From positions 1 through 64,000 of the forward strand of contig JAABSP010000025.1 of assembly GCA_011390345.1 (NCBI GenBank): a stretch of DNA of 64,000 nucleotides, in the 5' to 3' direction. The notes under the pieces are model-generated. The model had not been told where the DNA came from. It did no database searches and was given only the letters and a program-made list of their open reading frames with translations. How positions within the stretch are numbered: position 1 is the stretch's first letter; every line of letters starts with the position of its first letter. The translations under genes were made by a program, and so were the position numbers. Positions 9,469-18,533 of this stretch are shown here, piece after piece. This stretch comes from Desulfobacteraceae bacterium (GTDB lineage Bacteria; Desulfobacterota; Desulfobacteria; Desulfobacterales; JAABSP01).

Positions 9469-10086
9469 ATGCGTAAAGACGGAGAGAAATTAAAAGTGGT
9501 TGTGGGTGAGGACAATCTGGCGGCAATGGTCTGTCCTGTGTGTGATTTTCTGGTCATCGAGGATGTATCTCCTCACTTCAGCAACGCAAAAAATTCTGTA
9601 CAGGCGCAGTTCCGCTGCAAATGCGGCCATACTTATTCCGTTTTTCTGGAGCGCCGGAAATATTACCGGAAGAGTACCAAGCTTTCCGGGGTATTCAACC
9701 CGTCCAGAATGGATAGAGGGATGACCGTTCTGGATCTTTCCCGATCCGGTCTGAAGTTCACCACCAATCGGTCCCACGACATTGGGGTCGGCGATGAACT
9801 CTATGTGGAATTCGAGCTGGATGACCGGGAGCGGTCCAAGGTGCTTCGAAAGATCGAGGTCAAATCGGTAGAGGGGGAGGTGATCGGCGGCGCATTCATC
9901 CGCTCGGAAAAACCCACAACCATCACCAACTATCTCTATTTCGAAAAAGATGATCCTGCCGAAAGGCCGGTAAGCGGAAGGAAAGCCTCTCTCATGGATC
10001 GTCCCGAGACTTCGGACTCAAAGGAATCAGAGGAATCAGAGCAGGAAATCGACGGGGATACATCTCAGGACTCATCCGCCGGATAA
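9469..10086 (+). CDS. PilZ domain protein with N-terminal zinc-ribbon-like motif
   Basis: A protein of about 205 aa. The N-terminus has two cysteine pairs (CPVCDF and CKCGH) resembling a zinc ribbon. A PilZ domain follows, with the cyclic-di-GMP binding motif: basic residues in ERRKYYRK and the DLSRSGLKF (D/NxSxxG) signature. The C-terminal ~45 residues are acidic and low-complexity (SKESEESEQE). It probably binds cyclic di-GMP and acts on surface behaviour or motility, in partnership with the upstream DUF4388 protein. An upstream in-frame TTG at 9454 is possible; neither start has a strong ribosome site. Confidence 0.85.
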   Translation: MRKDGEKLKVVVGEDNLAAMVCPVCDFLVIEDVSPHFSNAKNSVQAQFRCKCGHTYSVFLERRKYYRKSTKLSGVFNPSRMDRGMTVLDLSRSGLKFTTNRSHDIGVGDELYVEFELDDRERSKVLRKIEVKSVEGEVIGGAFIRSEKPTTITNYLYFEKDDPAERPVSGRKASLMDRPETSDSKESEESEQEIDGDTSQDSSAG

Positions 10087-10094
10087 GAGACCGC

Positions 10095-10112
10095 CCGGTT
10101 GAAGAGAACCGG
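10095..10112. other. Short perfect hairpin between convergent genes
   Basis: CCGGTT-GAAGAG-AACCGG can fold into a 6-bp stem in the 70-base gap between the PilZ gene and the convergent small gene. It has no T-run, so it is at best a weak or Rho-assisted transcription end. Confidence 0.3.
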
Positions 10113-10156
10113 AAGGAAGAGAGGATCACAGTTTTGGCCTCGAATTGGGGCTCGGA

Positions 10157-10453
10157 TTATACCTCGACTCTTTTTTGGATTTCCCCCTTATCATTGAGCA
10201 GATATACCGAAAAGCCATTGGCCTCGGCATATTCCAGCAGTTCCTCATATATAATCGCCTGCACCTCATATTTCTTTCCCTCCTCAAAGGTGAGCTGATT
10301 ATAGCATTTGAGCGCGTCCTCTTTGGAAAGGAATGTGGGGATAAAAGAGATCTTATCCTCTGAATACTCCTGCCCCAGAAGCTGATCCCTTCCAATGGGC
10401 CCCACCACGACCACGACCCATACCCAGTCGTCATTCTTGATCTCCACTGTCAT
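10157..10453 (-). CDS. Small conserved-looking protein of unknown function, 98 aa
   Basis: Encodes MTVEIKNDDWVWVVVVVGPI, then a mixed alpha/beta sequence ending in NDKGEIQKRVEV. No known motif is visible; it is too polar overall to be a membrane protein. The ATG at 10453 follows a strong AAAAGGAGG site and lies inside the 3' end of msbA (23-base overlap), so it is translated from the tail of the envelope operon. The segment YNQLTFEEGKKYEVQAIIYE suggests a compact soluble fold. Function not assignable. Confidence 0.75.
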   Translation of the reverse strand: MTVEIKNDDWVWVVVVVGPIGRDQLLGQEYSEDKISFIPTFLSKEDALKCYNQLTFEEGKKYEVQAIIYEELLEYAEANGFSVYLLNDKGEIQKRVEV

Positions 10454-12245
10454 TGTTCTCCTCCTTTTGATTTCGATGGTACTGCATTCGATAGAGCTTT
10501 GCATATTCGCCGTCGCAGGCCAGCAGCTCCTCATGCCGGCCCTGCTCCACGATCCGGCCCCCGACAATCACCAGTATCCGCTGGGCATATGAGATGGTGG
10601 AGAGGCGATGCGCGATGACAAAGGTGGTTCTGCCCTTCATCAAATTCTCCAGGGCCTTTTGAACCAGCATCTCCGATTCCGTATCCAGTGCAGAGGTGGC
10701 CTCGTCCAGGATCAGGATCGGCGCATCCTTCAAGAGGGCCCGCGCGATGCAGAGGCGCTGCCGCTCTCCTCCCGAAAGGCGGTTGCCCAGCTCCCCGAGG
10801 GGGGTGTCATACCCTTGGGGCAGCCTTTGGATGAAATCATCGGCATATGCGGCCCGGGCCGCAGCCTGAATCTTTGCTTCGGACGCATCCGGCTTTCCGT
10901 AGGCGATGTTTGCGGCCACGGTATCATTGAAGAGGATCGTATCCTGGGTGACGATCGCGATCTGATCCCGCAGGGACGCGATAGATGCCTTTCGGATATC
11001 GACCCCGTCAATGGAGACCGCCCCTTGGGTGACATCGTAAAACCTCGGGATGAGATTGACAAGGGAAGTTTTCCCCCCGCCGCTCATGCCTACCAGGGCA
11101 ACGATCTCCCCGGGACGGACATCGAGATCGATCTCCCATAGTGCGATCTTGTCATCATATTGAAGGGTTACACTGTCAAATGTCACCCGATGGGGGCCCC
11201 GCTCCAGGATCACCGGATCTTTGACCTCGGAAATATCCGAATGACGCTCGATGATGTCGAAGACCCGGTCTGCGGCAGCCAGCCCCTGCTGCAGGGCATT
11301 GTTGAGTTTTGTCAGCTTCTTGACCGGATCGTAGAGCATGAGGACTGCGGCCATAAAAGAAAAGAAGGTTCCGGCCGTCGAAGTTCCCGAGATGACCCTC
11401 GATCCGCCATACCAGATTATAAAGGCGATCCCCAGCCCCCCCAGGAATTCCATTACCGGCGAGGAGAGGGATTTGGCCACCACGGCCCGCATCTCCATCT
11501 TGAAGAGGTCATCGGTCTTTTGAAAGAATCGGGCCTTCTCATATTCCTCCCTGCCGAATGCCTTGACGATCTTGTTGCCGAAGAAGGTCTCGTGGAGAAA
11601 GGCGTTCAGGTCGGCCATGGCCTCCTGGCATCCTGTGCTGATCCGGCGCACCCGCCGGCCGAATTCCACGATAGGGAAAAAGGCCACCGGCAGCACAATG
11701 AGCGCAAAGATCGCCATCTTCCAATCCCGGTAGAAGATCACGAAGGTGAGGCCGAAGATCGTAAAGACATCCCGCAGAGAGCCGGTGATCGCGGTGGAGA
11801 CCATCGCCTTGATCACATTGACATCGTTTGTGATCCTCGACATCAGCACCCCGGTCTGCTCATTCTGGAAAAAGGAGAGGGGCAGATCCTGAATGCGGTC
11901 GTAGAGCCGGTTTCTCAGGTGGCGGATGATATTCTCCCCCACATAGTTCATGAGATAGGAATTGCCGTAATAGCCGAGGCCCCGCAGCAGGTAGATCAGG
12001 ATTACGGCCAGGGGGATCAGCCGGAGCATGGCCATGTTTTTTTTGAAGAAGATGTCGTCCAGCACCGGCTTAACCAGAAAGGCCGATGCGGATGTGGAGG
12101 CTGCAACGATGAGCATACAGGCCATTGCGGCCACAAGTTTTCCGGTGTTCTGCCTGACCAGGGAGAGGAGATACCGATGGCGGGGCTGCAGCCCCTGTTC
12201 CCTTATCTTTCGAATCGGGTTCTTTCCGATGGGATTTGACTTCAT
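10431..12245 (-). CDS. msbA: Lipid A export ATP-binding/permease protein MsbA
   Basis: A 604-aa half-size ABC exporter. Residues ~35-320 hold six membrane helices of the type-1 exporter fold. Residues ~360-590 form the nucleotide-binding domain, with Walker A GMSGGGKTSL, signature LSGGERQRLCIARAL, Walker B ILILDEATSALD and the H-loop in VIAHRLST. MsbA flips core-lipid A across the inner membrane. Length and order match the family, and it follows lpxB and an acyltransferase gene in a lipid A operon, which supports the name over a generic multidrug exporter. Its ATG overlaps the acyltransferase stop (ATGA). Confidence 0.93.
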   Translation of the reverse strand: MKSNPIGKNPIRKIREQGLQPRHRYLLSLVRQNTGKLVAAMACMLIVAASTSASAFLVKPVLDDIFFKKNMAMLRLIPLAVILIYLLRGLGYYGNSYLMNYVGENIIRHLRNRLYDRIQDLPLSFFQNEQTGVLMSRITNDVNVIKAMVSTAITGSLRDVFTIFGLTFVIFYRDWKMAIFALIVLPVAFFPIVEFGRRVRRISTGCQEAMADLNAFLHETFFGNKIVKAFGREEYEKARFFQKTDDLFKMEMRAVVAKSLSSPVMEFLGGLGIAFIIWYGGSRVISGTSTAGTFFSFMAAVLMLYDPVKKLTKLNNALQQGLAAADRVFDIIERHSDISEVKDPVILERGPHRVTFDSVTLQYDDKIALWEIDLDVRPGEIVALVGMSGGGKTSLVNLIPRFYDVTQGAVSIDGVDIRKASIASLRDQIAIVTQDTILFNDTVAANIAYGKPDASEAKIQAAARAAYADDFIQRLPQGYDTPLGELGNRLSGGERQRLCIARALLKDAPILILDEATSALDTESEMLVQKALENLMKGRTTFVIAHRLSTISYAQRILVIVGGRIVEQGRHEELLACDGEYAKLYRMQYHRNQKEENNDSGDQE

Positions 12246-12934
12246 GAATCGCGATCCGATGGAATCATATGGCCGAAATCCGCGTCGGCCCTGCGGGTAA
12301 TGCGGTTGAGTTCATCTTCCAGACGGATGCGGCAGCGCTCCATCTCCGGGGCATCGGCATCCGGGGAGACCGAAATCGGGGAACCATAAAGGAGACGGCA
12401 TCGGGTGAAAGGGACAGGAAGCAGAAACCGGTCCCAGCTTGAAAAGAACTTTCCCTTTTTTGCGCTGTAGGTGATGGGCACGATCGGGTATCCGGTCTTT
12501 AAGGCCAGTGCGATGATCCCGGGCTGCACGACAAAACGGGGCCCCCGGGGGCCGTCTGGAATGATAATCGCGGGGCGGATCTGCTCCTTCATCATCTTGA
12601 TCATCTTTGCCAGTGCCCGATGTCCTCCCCTTGAGGTGGAGCCCCGAACCGGCTCATGCCCCTGCTGCTGCAGGATTCTGGCGATGATCTCCCCGTCCTC
12701 GGAGCGGCTGACCAGCCCGATCCCGTTCCATCCCCTGAAGAAATAGTTCGGCAGCAGAATCCGGGAGTGCCAGACCGCCGCGATAAAACGCCTGGTTCGG
12801 AGAAGATCGGCAACCGGTTCATACCCTTCCTTCTCGATCCGGACAGTACGGAAAAGTACATCGATGATCCCCTTTCCCAGCAGCCCTACCATGTTCCAGC
12901 GCAGCTCGTAAAAGTTCGATTTCCGGGAATTCAA
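12242..12934 (-). CDS. DUF374 lysophospholipid acyltransferase-like protein
   Basis: A protein of about 230 aa of the DUF374 branch of the LPLAT superfamily. A WHSR motif holds the expected catalytic His, and the IIIPDGPRGPR block is the family hallmark. Between lpxB and msbA it most likely acylates lipid A or a related lipid at the inner membrane, but the acceptor is unproven. I start it at TTG 12934, which overlaps the lpxB stop and has a GGGAGA site 5-6 bases upstream. ATG 12892 (216 aa) has no ribosome site. The frame extends further upstream inside lpxB but that part is not protein-like. Confidence 0.87.
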   Translation of the reverse strand: MNSRKSNFYELRWNMVGLLGKGIIDVLFRTVRIEKEGYEPVADLLRTRRFIAAVWHSRILLPNYFFRGWNGIGLVSRSEDGEIIARILQQQGHEPVRGSTSRGGHRALAKMIKMMKEQIRPAIIIPDGPRGPRFVVQPGIIALALKTGYPIVPITYSAKKGKFFSSWDRFLLPVPFTRCRLLYGSPISVSPDADAPEMERCRIRLEDELNRITRRADADFGHMIPSDRDS

Positions 12935-14133
12935 GGATTCTCCCGCATCATCTGCAGCGCGATTTGGGCCACCCGATGGCTTGCGCCGGACCCGCCCAGA
13001 AGATGGCGGATATTGATCAGCGCCGCCCGAAGGCCCTCGAGCCTTCCCGGAACCGTGAGGATCTTTTCGACCTCCTGCGCGATCCGCTCCGGAGATGCCT
13101 CCTCCTGGATCAGCTCCGGCAGAATGGTTCTGCCCAGGATCAGATTGACGAGGCTGATGTTCTTCACCCGGATGAGGAGACGCCCCATCCAGTAGCTCGA
13201 TCCTGAAACCTTGTAGATGATAACCAGGGGAAGACCTGCAATCGCCGCCTCCAGGGTGACGGTTCCGGATGCTGCAACCGCCATGTGGCACCGGCTGAAG
13301 AGATGTCGTGCCCCGCCGTAGACCCGTTCGATGGGAAGACCATTTCGCTGCTTTTCGAGGATTGCTTCGGCAAGCCCCGTGTCCAGAGAGGGCGCGATGG
13401 AGACGAGAAAACGGATGCCGGGAACTCGGCGGTGCAGAAGGCTTGCCGCTTCGAGCATGGCCGGCAGGTGGCGGATTACTTCCCGATCTCTGGAACCCGG
13501 CAGCAGTCCGACGGTATAGCAATGCCCCTTCCCACTCCGGCCACTCTGTCCACTCAGTCTATCCACCGGATTGCCGCCCCCAAAATCTTTTTCAGGATGA
13601 TCGGGAATCTCGGGATGATCCAATAGGGGATGCCCCACAAAGGTGGCCGGAATTTTCCGCCTGCGGTAAAACCCCTCCTCAAAGGGGAGGATCACGGCCA
13701 GATGGTCCACCCTTCTGCCGATCTTATGGATGCGGCCCGAGCGCCATGCCCAGATCTGGGGACTGATGTAGTAGAGAACAGGAATCTTCAGCCGCTTCGC
13801 GGTCGCGGCCACATGGAGGTTGAAATCGGGAAAGTCGATGAGCACCAGCAGATCCGGCTTCAACTGTCGCAGCATATCTTTGGCCGCCGCAATCCCCTTC
13901 AACAGTTGGGGCAGCTTGGAAAAGACCTCGGTGATCCCCACCACCGAAAGGCTCTCCGCGTTGACTGTCACTTTTGCCCCGGCCCGTTTCATGGCCTTTC
14001 CGCCGATGCCGAAAAAGGCGATTCCGCCATCCATCCGGCGCATGGCCCAAATCAGTTCAGCGCCGTGCAGATCCCCAGAGGCTTCACCCGCGATGATCAT
14101 CACGCGCTTTGTTGCAGGGGATTCAGATGCCAC
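12931..14133 (-). CDS. lpxB: Lipid-A-disaccharide synthase LpxB
   Basis: A 400-aa GT19 glycosyltransferase that joins UDP-2,3-diacylglucosamine to lipid X, making the lipid A disaccharide at the inner face of the inner membrane. The N-terminal motif GEASGDLHGA (residues 16-25), YYISPQIWAWR and the later AASGTVTLEAAIAGLPLVIIYK block are all typical. Residues ~190-205 hold an unusual polar stretch (LSGQSGRSGKG) in a loop. The start is GTG 14133, overlapping the stop of the oxidoreductase gene, so the two are translationally coupled. The substrate comes from LpxI in the same operon. Confidence 0.95.
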   Translation of the reverse strand: MASESPATKRVMIIAGEASGDLHGAELIWAMRRMDGGIAFFGIGGKAMKRAGAKVTVNAESLSVVGITEVFSKLPQLLKGIAAAKDMLRQLKPDLLVLIDFPDFNLHVAATAKRLKIPVLYYISPQIWAWRSGRIHKIGRRVDHLAVILPFEEGFYRRRKIPATFVGHPLLDHPEIPDHPEKDFGGGNPVDRLSGQSGRSGKGHCYTVGLLPGSRDREVIRHLPAMLEAASLLHRRVPGIRFLVSIAPSLDTGLAEAILEKQRNGLPIERVYGGARHLFSRCHMAVAASGTVTLEAAIAGLPLVIIYKVSGSSYWMGRLLIRVKNISLVNLILGRTILPELIQEEASPERIAQEVEKILTVPGRLEGLRAALINIRHLLGGSGASHRVAQIALQMMRENP

Positions 14134-15101
14134 TAATCGCTCAAAAACTGCCGGCTGGTCTGCCGGATCTGATCCATGATGGAGAGCGCGATCTTTAAAG
14201 CATCCCGTCCCATCTGGCCGGTCACTTCCGAGGACTCCCGCCGGATGACGCTGCGGACAAAGGAACGGAGTTCATCATCCAGCGCATCCCCCTTGGTAAA
14301 GCAGCGCTGGTCGATCTCCATGCCGGGAATGAGCCCCCCCTCCTTGTTCCCGTTCTGGCGGATCACGGTGATCTCATGGCTGGAGAAATCGACCGAGATG
14401 TAGGCATCCCGCTGAAAAAGGCGGATCTTTCGCTCGTTCTTCATGGAGATCCGGCTGGCGGTGACATTTGCCACACAGCCGCTTGCAAACTCCAGGCGCG
14501 CATTTGCGATGTCCACATGCTCGGAGATGACCGGAATGCCTGCGGCATGGATGCTTTTGATCTCGGATCGGACGCAGTTCAAGATGATGTCGATGTCGTG
14601 GATCATCAGATCGAGGACAACGCTCACATCGGTTCCCCGGCCCTTGAAGGTGCTGAGGCGATGGGATTCGATGAACATGGGGCGGTTCAAAATATCCCGC
14701 AGGGCCACCACCGCGGAGTTGAACCGCTCCAGATGCCCCACCTGGATGATCAGACCCCGCTCCTCCGCGATCCGGATCAGGGACTCGGCCTCGGGAAGGG
14801 TTTGGGTCATCGGCTTTTCGATGAAGACATCCACATCCTGTTCCAAAAAGAACCGGCTCACCTCGAAATGGGAATGGGTGGGGACCACGATGCTGACGGC
14901 ATCCACTCTGCCGGCAAGCTCCCGGTAATCGGCAAAGGGGCGGGTCTCTAACATCCCTGCGATCTCCTGGGCCCTCTCCGTATCGATATCGACAACCCCC
15001 ACCAGCTCAGCATCCTCCATATGCACATACTTCTCCGCATGGAATCTGCCCAGATAGCCCGTACCGATGACCGCGACCCGAAGTTTCCCCTTAGCGTTCA
15101 A
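14133..15101 (-). CDS. Gfo/Idh/MocA-family oxidoreductase in the lipid A operon (possible GnnA)
   Basis: A 322-aa NAD(P)-dependent sugar oxidoreductase. It has a Rossmann GTGYLG at residues 13-18 and the family's EKP catalytic motif at 95-97; the C-terminal half is the dimer/substrate domain. Its place between lpxI and lpxB recalls GnnA of Acidithiobacillus ferrooxidans, encoded between lpxA and lpxB, which oxidises UDP-GlcNAc at C3 for amide-linked lipid A. The partner transaminase GnnB is not in this window, so the role is an inference. The start is TTG 15101 with an AAGGGA site 5 bases upstream. A 91-base gap separates it from lpxI. Confidence 0.88.
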   Translation of the reverse strand: MNAKGKLRVAVIGTGYLGRFHAEKYVHMEDAELVGVVDIDTERAQEIAGMLETRPFADYRELAGRVDAVSIVVPTHSHFEVSRFFLEQDVDVFIEKPMTQTLPEAESLIRIAEERGLIIQVGHLERFNSAVVALRDILNRPMFIESHRLSTFKGRGTDVSVVLDLMIHDIDIILNCVRSEIKSIHAAGIPVISEHVDIANARLEFASGCVANVTASRISMKNERKIRLFQRDAYISVDFSSHEITVIRQNGNKEGGLIPGMEIDQRCFTKGDALDDELRSFVRSVIRRESSEVTGQMGRDALKIALSIMDQIRQTSRQFLSD

Positions 15102-15192
15102 TGCATCCCTTCTTCATCGTTTTCATTCTTCATCTTGTTTTTTTGATTCTTCTTTATTCAAAGCCTAAAATCTTCAAAGCCGCAGACGCTTT

Positions 15193-16101
15193 TCACACAC
15201 CGATCACCGCTATCTTATGCCGGTCCGCCAGCGCCACCATCTCCTCTCTGTTGAAGACCACGGCTCTGCCGGTCTCCACCGCAAGGACATCTGCCCCGGC
15301 TTCTATCATGGTTCGGATCGTCTCCGCGCCCACTGCCGGCACATCAAAGCGGGTATCCTGATTCGGCTTGCAGATCTTGACCACTACCGCGCCCCCGTCT
15401 CCCAAAGCGGCCCCTCTCCGGATGGCCGCGTCGGTTCCCTCGATGGCCTCGACCGCCAGCACGGAGCCGCCGCCCAACACAACGCACTGCCCGATGTCGA
15501 GGCGGCCGATCTCCCGGGCCAGTTTCAGCCCCAGTTCGATGTCCGCTCTTTCACCCCGATTGGGCTTCCGTTTAGTCCATAAGCCTTCCGGGGCCAGAAG
15601 CTCCGGCAGGAGAAAGGTCGCATCCCGGACCCGGATGCCTTCCTCTTCCAGGGCTCCGGCAAATGCCCTCAACACCCCGTCATCATGGGTGTGGCGCATG
15701 CCGGCCAGAATCGAGATCGCTTTAATATCGGGCCGTACATCGGTGAACATCCGGGTCTTTCGGATCGATCCCATCATCACGGCCTCTTCCACTCCGTTTC
15801 GCTTGAAGAAGCGGATCAGCCGCTTCACCTGACCCAGATGGAGCCATTCCACGGCATCGACCATCCCGGCCAGTTGCTGGTCGGCCTCTTTGACATACGC
15901 GGCAGCAAAGACCCTATATCCCCTGTCCCGTGCCTTTCGGGAAAAGATCATGGGGAACTGGCCCCCGCCCGCGATCAGGCCGATTCTCTTTCCAGTTCTA
16001 TTTACGGCCTTCTTTTCATCGGTTTTCCCGGTATGATCGGAAATCCCTCCATCGGTCTCCGGAGCGGGTCTGTCCGATGTTCCCGCCTTCTTCGGATTCA
16101 T
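15193..16101 (-). CDS. lpxI: UDP-2,3-diacylglucosamine pyrophosphatase LpxI
   Basis: A protein of about 302 aa of the DUF1009/LpxI family, which hydrolyses UDP-2,3-diacylglucosamine to lipid X. LpxI replaces LpxH in alphaproteobacteria and many other diderms. The family start is seen at KRIGLIAGGGQFP, followed by MMGSIRKTRMF, VLGGGSVLAVEAIEGTDAAIRRG and VKICKPNQDTRFDVPAVG. The first ~45 residues are a polar, low-complexity extension absent from typical members. ATG 16101 has a GGGGA site; GTG 16125, overlapping the lpxA stop, would add eight residues. Confidence 0.93.
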   Translation of the reverse strand: MNPKKAGTSDRPAPETDGGISDHTGKTDEKKAVNRTGKRIGLIAGGGQFPMIFSRKARDRGYRVFAAAYVKEADQQLAGMVDAVEWLHLGQVKRLIRFFKRNGVEEAVMMGSIRKTRMFTDVRPDIKAISILAGMRHTHDDGVLRAFAGALEEEGIRVRDATFLLPELLAPEGLWTKRKPNRGERADIELGLKLAREIGRLDIGQCVVLGGGSVLAVEAIEGTDAAIRRGAALGDGGAVVVKICKPNQDTRFDVPAVGAETIRTMIEAGADVLAVETGRAVVFNREEMVALADRHKIAVIGV

Positions 16102-16121
16102 GGAAGAATCCCCGGATCGAC

Positions 16122-16892
16122 TCACCGGGTGATCCCCCGGGTGGATGCCTTGATGAAATCGATGAATTCAACTACTTCGGGAATCTGCTCCACCTCGGCC
16201 CGGACCCGCTCCAGGGCCTCGTTCAGGGTCAGGCCGATACGGAAGATGATCCGGTAGGTCTTCTTCAGCGCGGAAAGGGTGGTGTTGGTCATCCCCATAC
16301 GCTTCAATCCCACCGTGTTCATGCCGTGGAGAGCGGCCCTGTCCCCGGCCGCGATCACATAGGGGGGGATATCCTTGACCACTGCGGATTTCCCGCCGAT
16401 GTAGGCATAGTCGCCGACGCGGACAAACTGGTGAATGGCCACAAGCCCCCCGACAGTAACGTAATCACCGATCTCGATGTGGCCTGCAAGGGTTGCACAG
16501 TTGGCCAGAATCACCCGCCGGCCGAGCTTGCAGTCATGCGCTACATGGCTGTACGCCATTAGATAGTTCTCTTCCCCGATCTCGGTGATACCGCCGCCGA
16601 ATTCCGTGCCCCGGTGAACCGTTACATATTCACGGATAATGGTCTTTGCGCCGATCTTTGCATATGTGATCTCCCCGCCGAACTTCAGGGCCTGGGGAAC
16701 ACCGCCGATTGCGGCAAAGGGAAAGATTTTGCAGTCAGGGCCGACCGTGGTGTAGGGCTCGATCATGGCATGTGCGCCGACAACTGTCCTGGGGCCGATC
16801 GCGACATCCCGGCCGATAATGGCATAGGGCCCAATCTCAACGCTTGCATCGATCTCTGCTTTAGGATCGACAATGGCTGTCGGATGAATCAT
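16122..16892 (-). CDS. lpxA: Acyl-ACP--UDP-N-acetylglucosamine O-acyltransferase LpxA
   Basis: A 256-aa left-handed beta-helix acyltransferase that starts lipid A synthesis by adding a 3-hydroxyacyl chain to UDP-GlcNAc (or its 3-amino analogue). Hexapeptide repeats run from residue ~1 to ~185, with a helical C-terminal domain. SHVAHD at 115-120 aligns with the E. coli catalytic region, so H119 is the likely base. VPQALKFGGE matches the substrate loop. Its ATG overlaps the fabZ stop. Whether it is O- or N-acyl selective cannot be told from the sequence. Confidence 0.95.
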   Translation of the reverse strand: MIHPTAIVDPKAEIDASVEIGPYAIIGRDVAIGPRTVVGAHAMIEPYTTVGPDCKIFPFAAIGGVPQALKFGGEITYAKIGAKTIIREYVTVHRGTEFGGGITEIGEENYLMAYSHVAHDCKLGRRVILANCATLAGHIEIGDYVTVGGLVAIHQFVRVGDYAYIGGKSAVVKDIPPYVIAAGDRAALHGMNTVGLKRMGMTNTTLSALKKTYRIIFRIGLTLNEALERVRAEVEQIPEVVEFIDFIKASTRGITR

Positions 16893-17413
16893 GTGGGTCT
16901 CTCTCCGAACGCGGCCATCAGTTCGGCCTCGGCCGCTCGCTGCCCGTCGACACTGGCGACGCCGCTCAATTTGACGGCCTTTGCCCGGGCTTTTGTGATG
17001 TGAAGTTCCAGAATCAGTCTATCACCGGGAACCACGGGCTTCCGGAATCGCACCTTGTCCAGCCCCATGAAATAGAGGGGCTGTCCGTACCGCTCCGGGG
17101 GCTGGGAATCGATCACCAGGATTCCGCCGGCCTGTCCCATGGCCTCGACGATGAGCACCCCGGGCATGATGGGGAGTCCGGGGAAGTGGCCCTGGAAAAA
17201 GGGCTCGTTGATGGTGACATTCTTTAAAACCTTGATCCGCTCTCCGGGAACGATCTCCAGCACCCGGTCAACCAGAAGAAATGGATACCGGTGGGGCAGA
17301 TACTGCATGATCCGGCTGATATCGGGAAGGGAGATCTCGCCGGTATCTTGGGCCGGCCCGTCCATCGCGTGGGCCGGATCTTCATTCTTCAGATTTCCGT
17401 TCTCCTGGCTCAT
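16889..17413 (-). CDS. fabZ: 3-hydroxyacyl-ACP dehydratase FabZ
   Basis: A 174-aa hot-dog-fold dehydratase of fatty acid synthesis that competes with LpxA and LpxD for 3-hydroxyacyl-[14 protein letters not shown] and [20 protein letters not shown] carry the catalytic His and Glu. An extra ~35-residue polar N-terminus precedes the core. The upstream ATG at 17419 abuts its GGAGG site, whereas ATG 17413 is spaced six bases from it, so 17413 is preferred. It overlaps the 3' end of lpxD, as in many lpxD-fabZ-lpxA operons. Confidence 0.95.
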   Translation of the reverse strand: MSQENGNLKNEDPAHAMDGPAQDTGEISLPDISRIMQYLPHRYPFLLVDRVLEIVPGERIKVLKNVTINEPFFQGHFPGLPIMPGVLIVEAMGQAGGILVIDSQPPERYGQPLYFMGLDKVRFRKPVVPGDRLILELHITKARAKAVKLSGVASVDGQRAAEAELMAAFGERPT

Positions 17414-18533
17414 CGCCATCCTCCATCTCTTTCAACCGTTTTTCCACTTTTTCCAGCCGCTTTTTCAGCTCCGGCAACTGGGGAACGACCCGCTGCACCC
17501 GAAGCCAGGTGCGGTGGGGGATCTCCGGAGATCCGGAGACGATCTGGCCGTCCGAAATCGATTTGCCGACACCGCACTGGGGGCCGACCGTGACATTGTC
17601 GCCAAGGGTGAGATGCCCCGAAACCCCGGCCTGCCCCGCAAGGATCGACCATCTGCCGATGGTTGTGCTGCCGGCGATCCCCACCTGGGCCACCAGCACT
17701 GTATTCTCTCCCACCGAGACGTTGTGGGCCACCTGAACCAGGTTGTCGGTCTTGACACCCCGTCCGATCCGGGTGACGCCAAAAGTGGCCCGGTCGATGG
17801 TGTTGCATGCGCCGATCTCCACATCATCTCCGATCTCCACAACTCCGATGTGAGGGATCTTGATATACCCTTCAGGAGACGGGGCATAGCCGAATCCGTC
17901 ACTGCCGATAACGGTTCCGGCATGGATTGCCACCCGGTCTCCGATGCGGGTTCCCCAGCCGATGGTGACGCTGGGAAAGATCTTCGCATCCCGGCCGATG
18001 ATCACATCATCTTCGATCACCACATGAGGATGGATAACGGCATTGGGGCCGATCTTCACCCGGTCCCCGATAACGGCACAGGGGCCGATCCGGGCCTCCT
18101 CCCCGATATCCGCATCTCTTCCCACAACGGCAAGACGGCTGATCCTTGACCCGGACTGGAATCCGACTCCACCTCCCACCATATATCCCGGGAGCCGGGG
18201 CCTGTAGAAGAGATTTGCGGCCCGGGCAAACGCGGCATAGGGATTTTCGACCCGGATCAGGGGCTTTTCGCCCCCCCCGATTTCCGATTGGATGTCCGAT
18301 TGGATGTCCGGTTGGATGTCCGGGGGGACAATCACCGCGCCGGCCCCGGTCTCTCCGATCCTTTTGATCCATTTGGCCTGACCCGCCCAGGTGATCTGGT
18401 CGGAATCTGCCGACTCAAATGGGGCCGCACCGGTAAAAACCCCTATGATCTCCCCATTCAGATGTTCTGCGATCTCCCGGAGGGTGAGCCGGATCGCTCC
18501 GGAATCTTCTTTAGTTTCCTCTGTGCCGGGCAT
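17382..18533 (-). CDS. lpxD: UDP-3-O-(3-hydroxyacyl)glucosamine N-acyltransferase LpxD
   Basis: A 383-aa trimeric beta-helix acyltransferase that adds the second acyl chain in lipid A synthesis. An N-terminal uridine-binding domain (~1-115) is followed by hexapeptide repeats; [13 protein letters not shown] holds the catalytic His. The C-terminus is a coiled coil ([20 protein letters not shown]). The family is usually near 340 aa. The extra length lies partly in a 12-bp tandem repeat coding PDIQ/SDIQ units near residues 70-82. The ATG overlaps the 3' end of the skp/ompH gene. Confidence 0.95.
   Translation of the reverse strand: MPGTEETKEDSGAIRLTLREIAEHLNGEIIGVFTGAAPFESADSDQITWAGQAKWIKRIGETGAGAVIVPPDIQPDIQSDIQSEIGGGEKPLIRVENPYAAFARAANLFYRPRLPGYMVGGGVGFQSGSRISRLAVVGRDADIGEEARIGPCAVIGDRVKIGPNAVIHPHVVIEDDVIIGRDAKIFPSVTIGWGTRIGDRVAIHAGTVIGSDGFGYAPSPEGYIKIPHIGVVEIGDDVEIGACNTIDRATFGVTRIGRGVKTDNLVQVAHNVSVGENTVLVAQVGIAGSTTIGRWSILAGQAGVSGHLTLGDNVTVGPQCGVGKSISDGQIVSGSPEIPHRTWLRVQRVVPQLPELKKRLEKVEKRLKEMEDGDEPGERKSEE
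18285..18320 (-). repeat. 12-bp tandem repeat inside lpxD, three copies
   Basis: CGATTGGATGTC is present at 18285-18296 and 18297-18308, and with one change at 18309-18320 (plus-strand reading). It encodes repeated DIQ-containing tetrapeptides in the N-terminal domain of LpxD and keeps the frame. Confidence 0.85.

Noticed and set aside
12935..13522. N-terminal extension of the DUF374 frame into lpxB
   Set aside because: It is an alternative frame of lpxB with Arg/Ser/Pro-rich non-protein-like sequence. TTG 12934 has the ribosome site.
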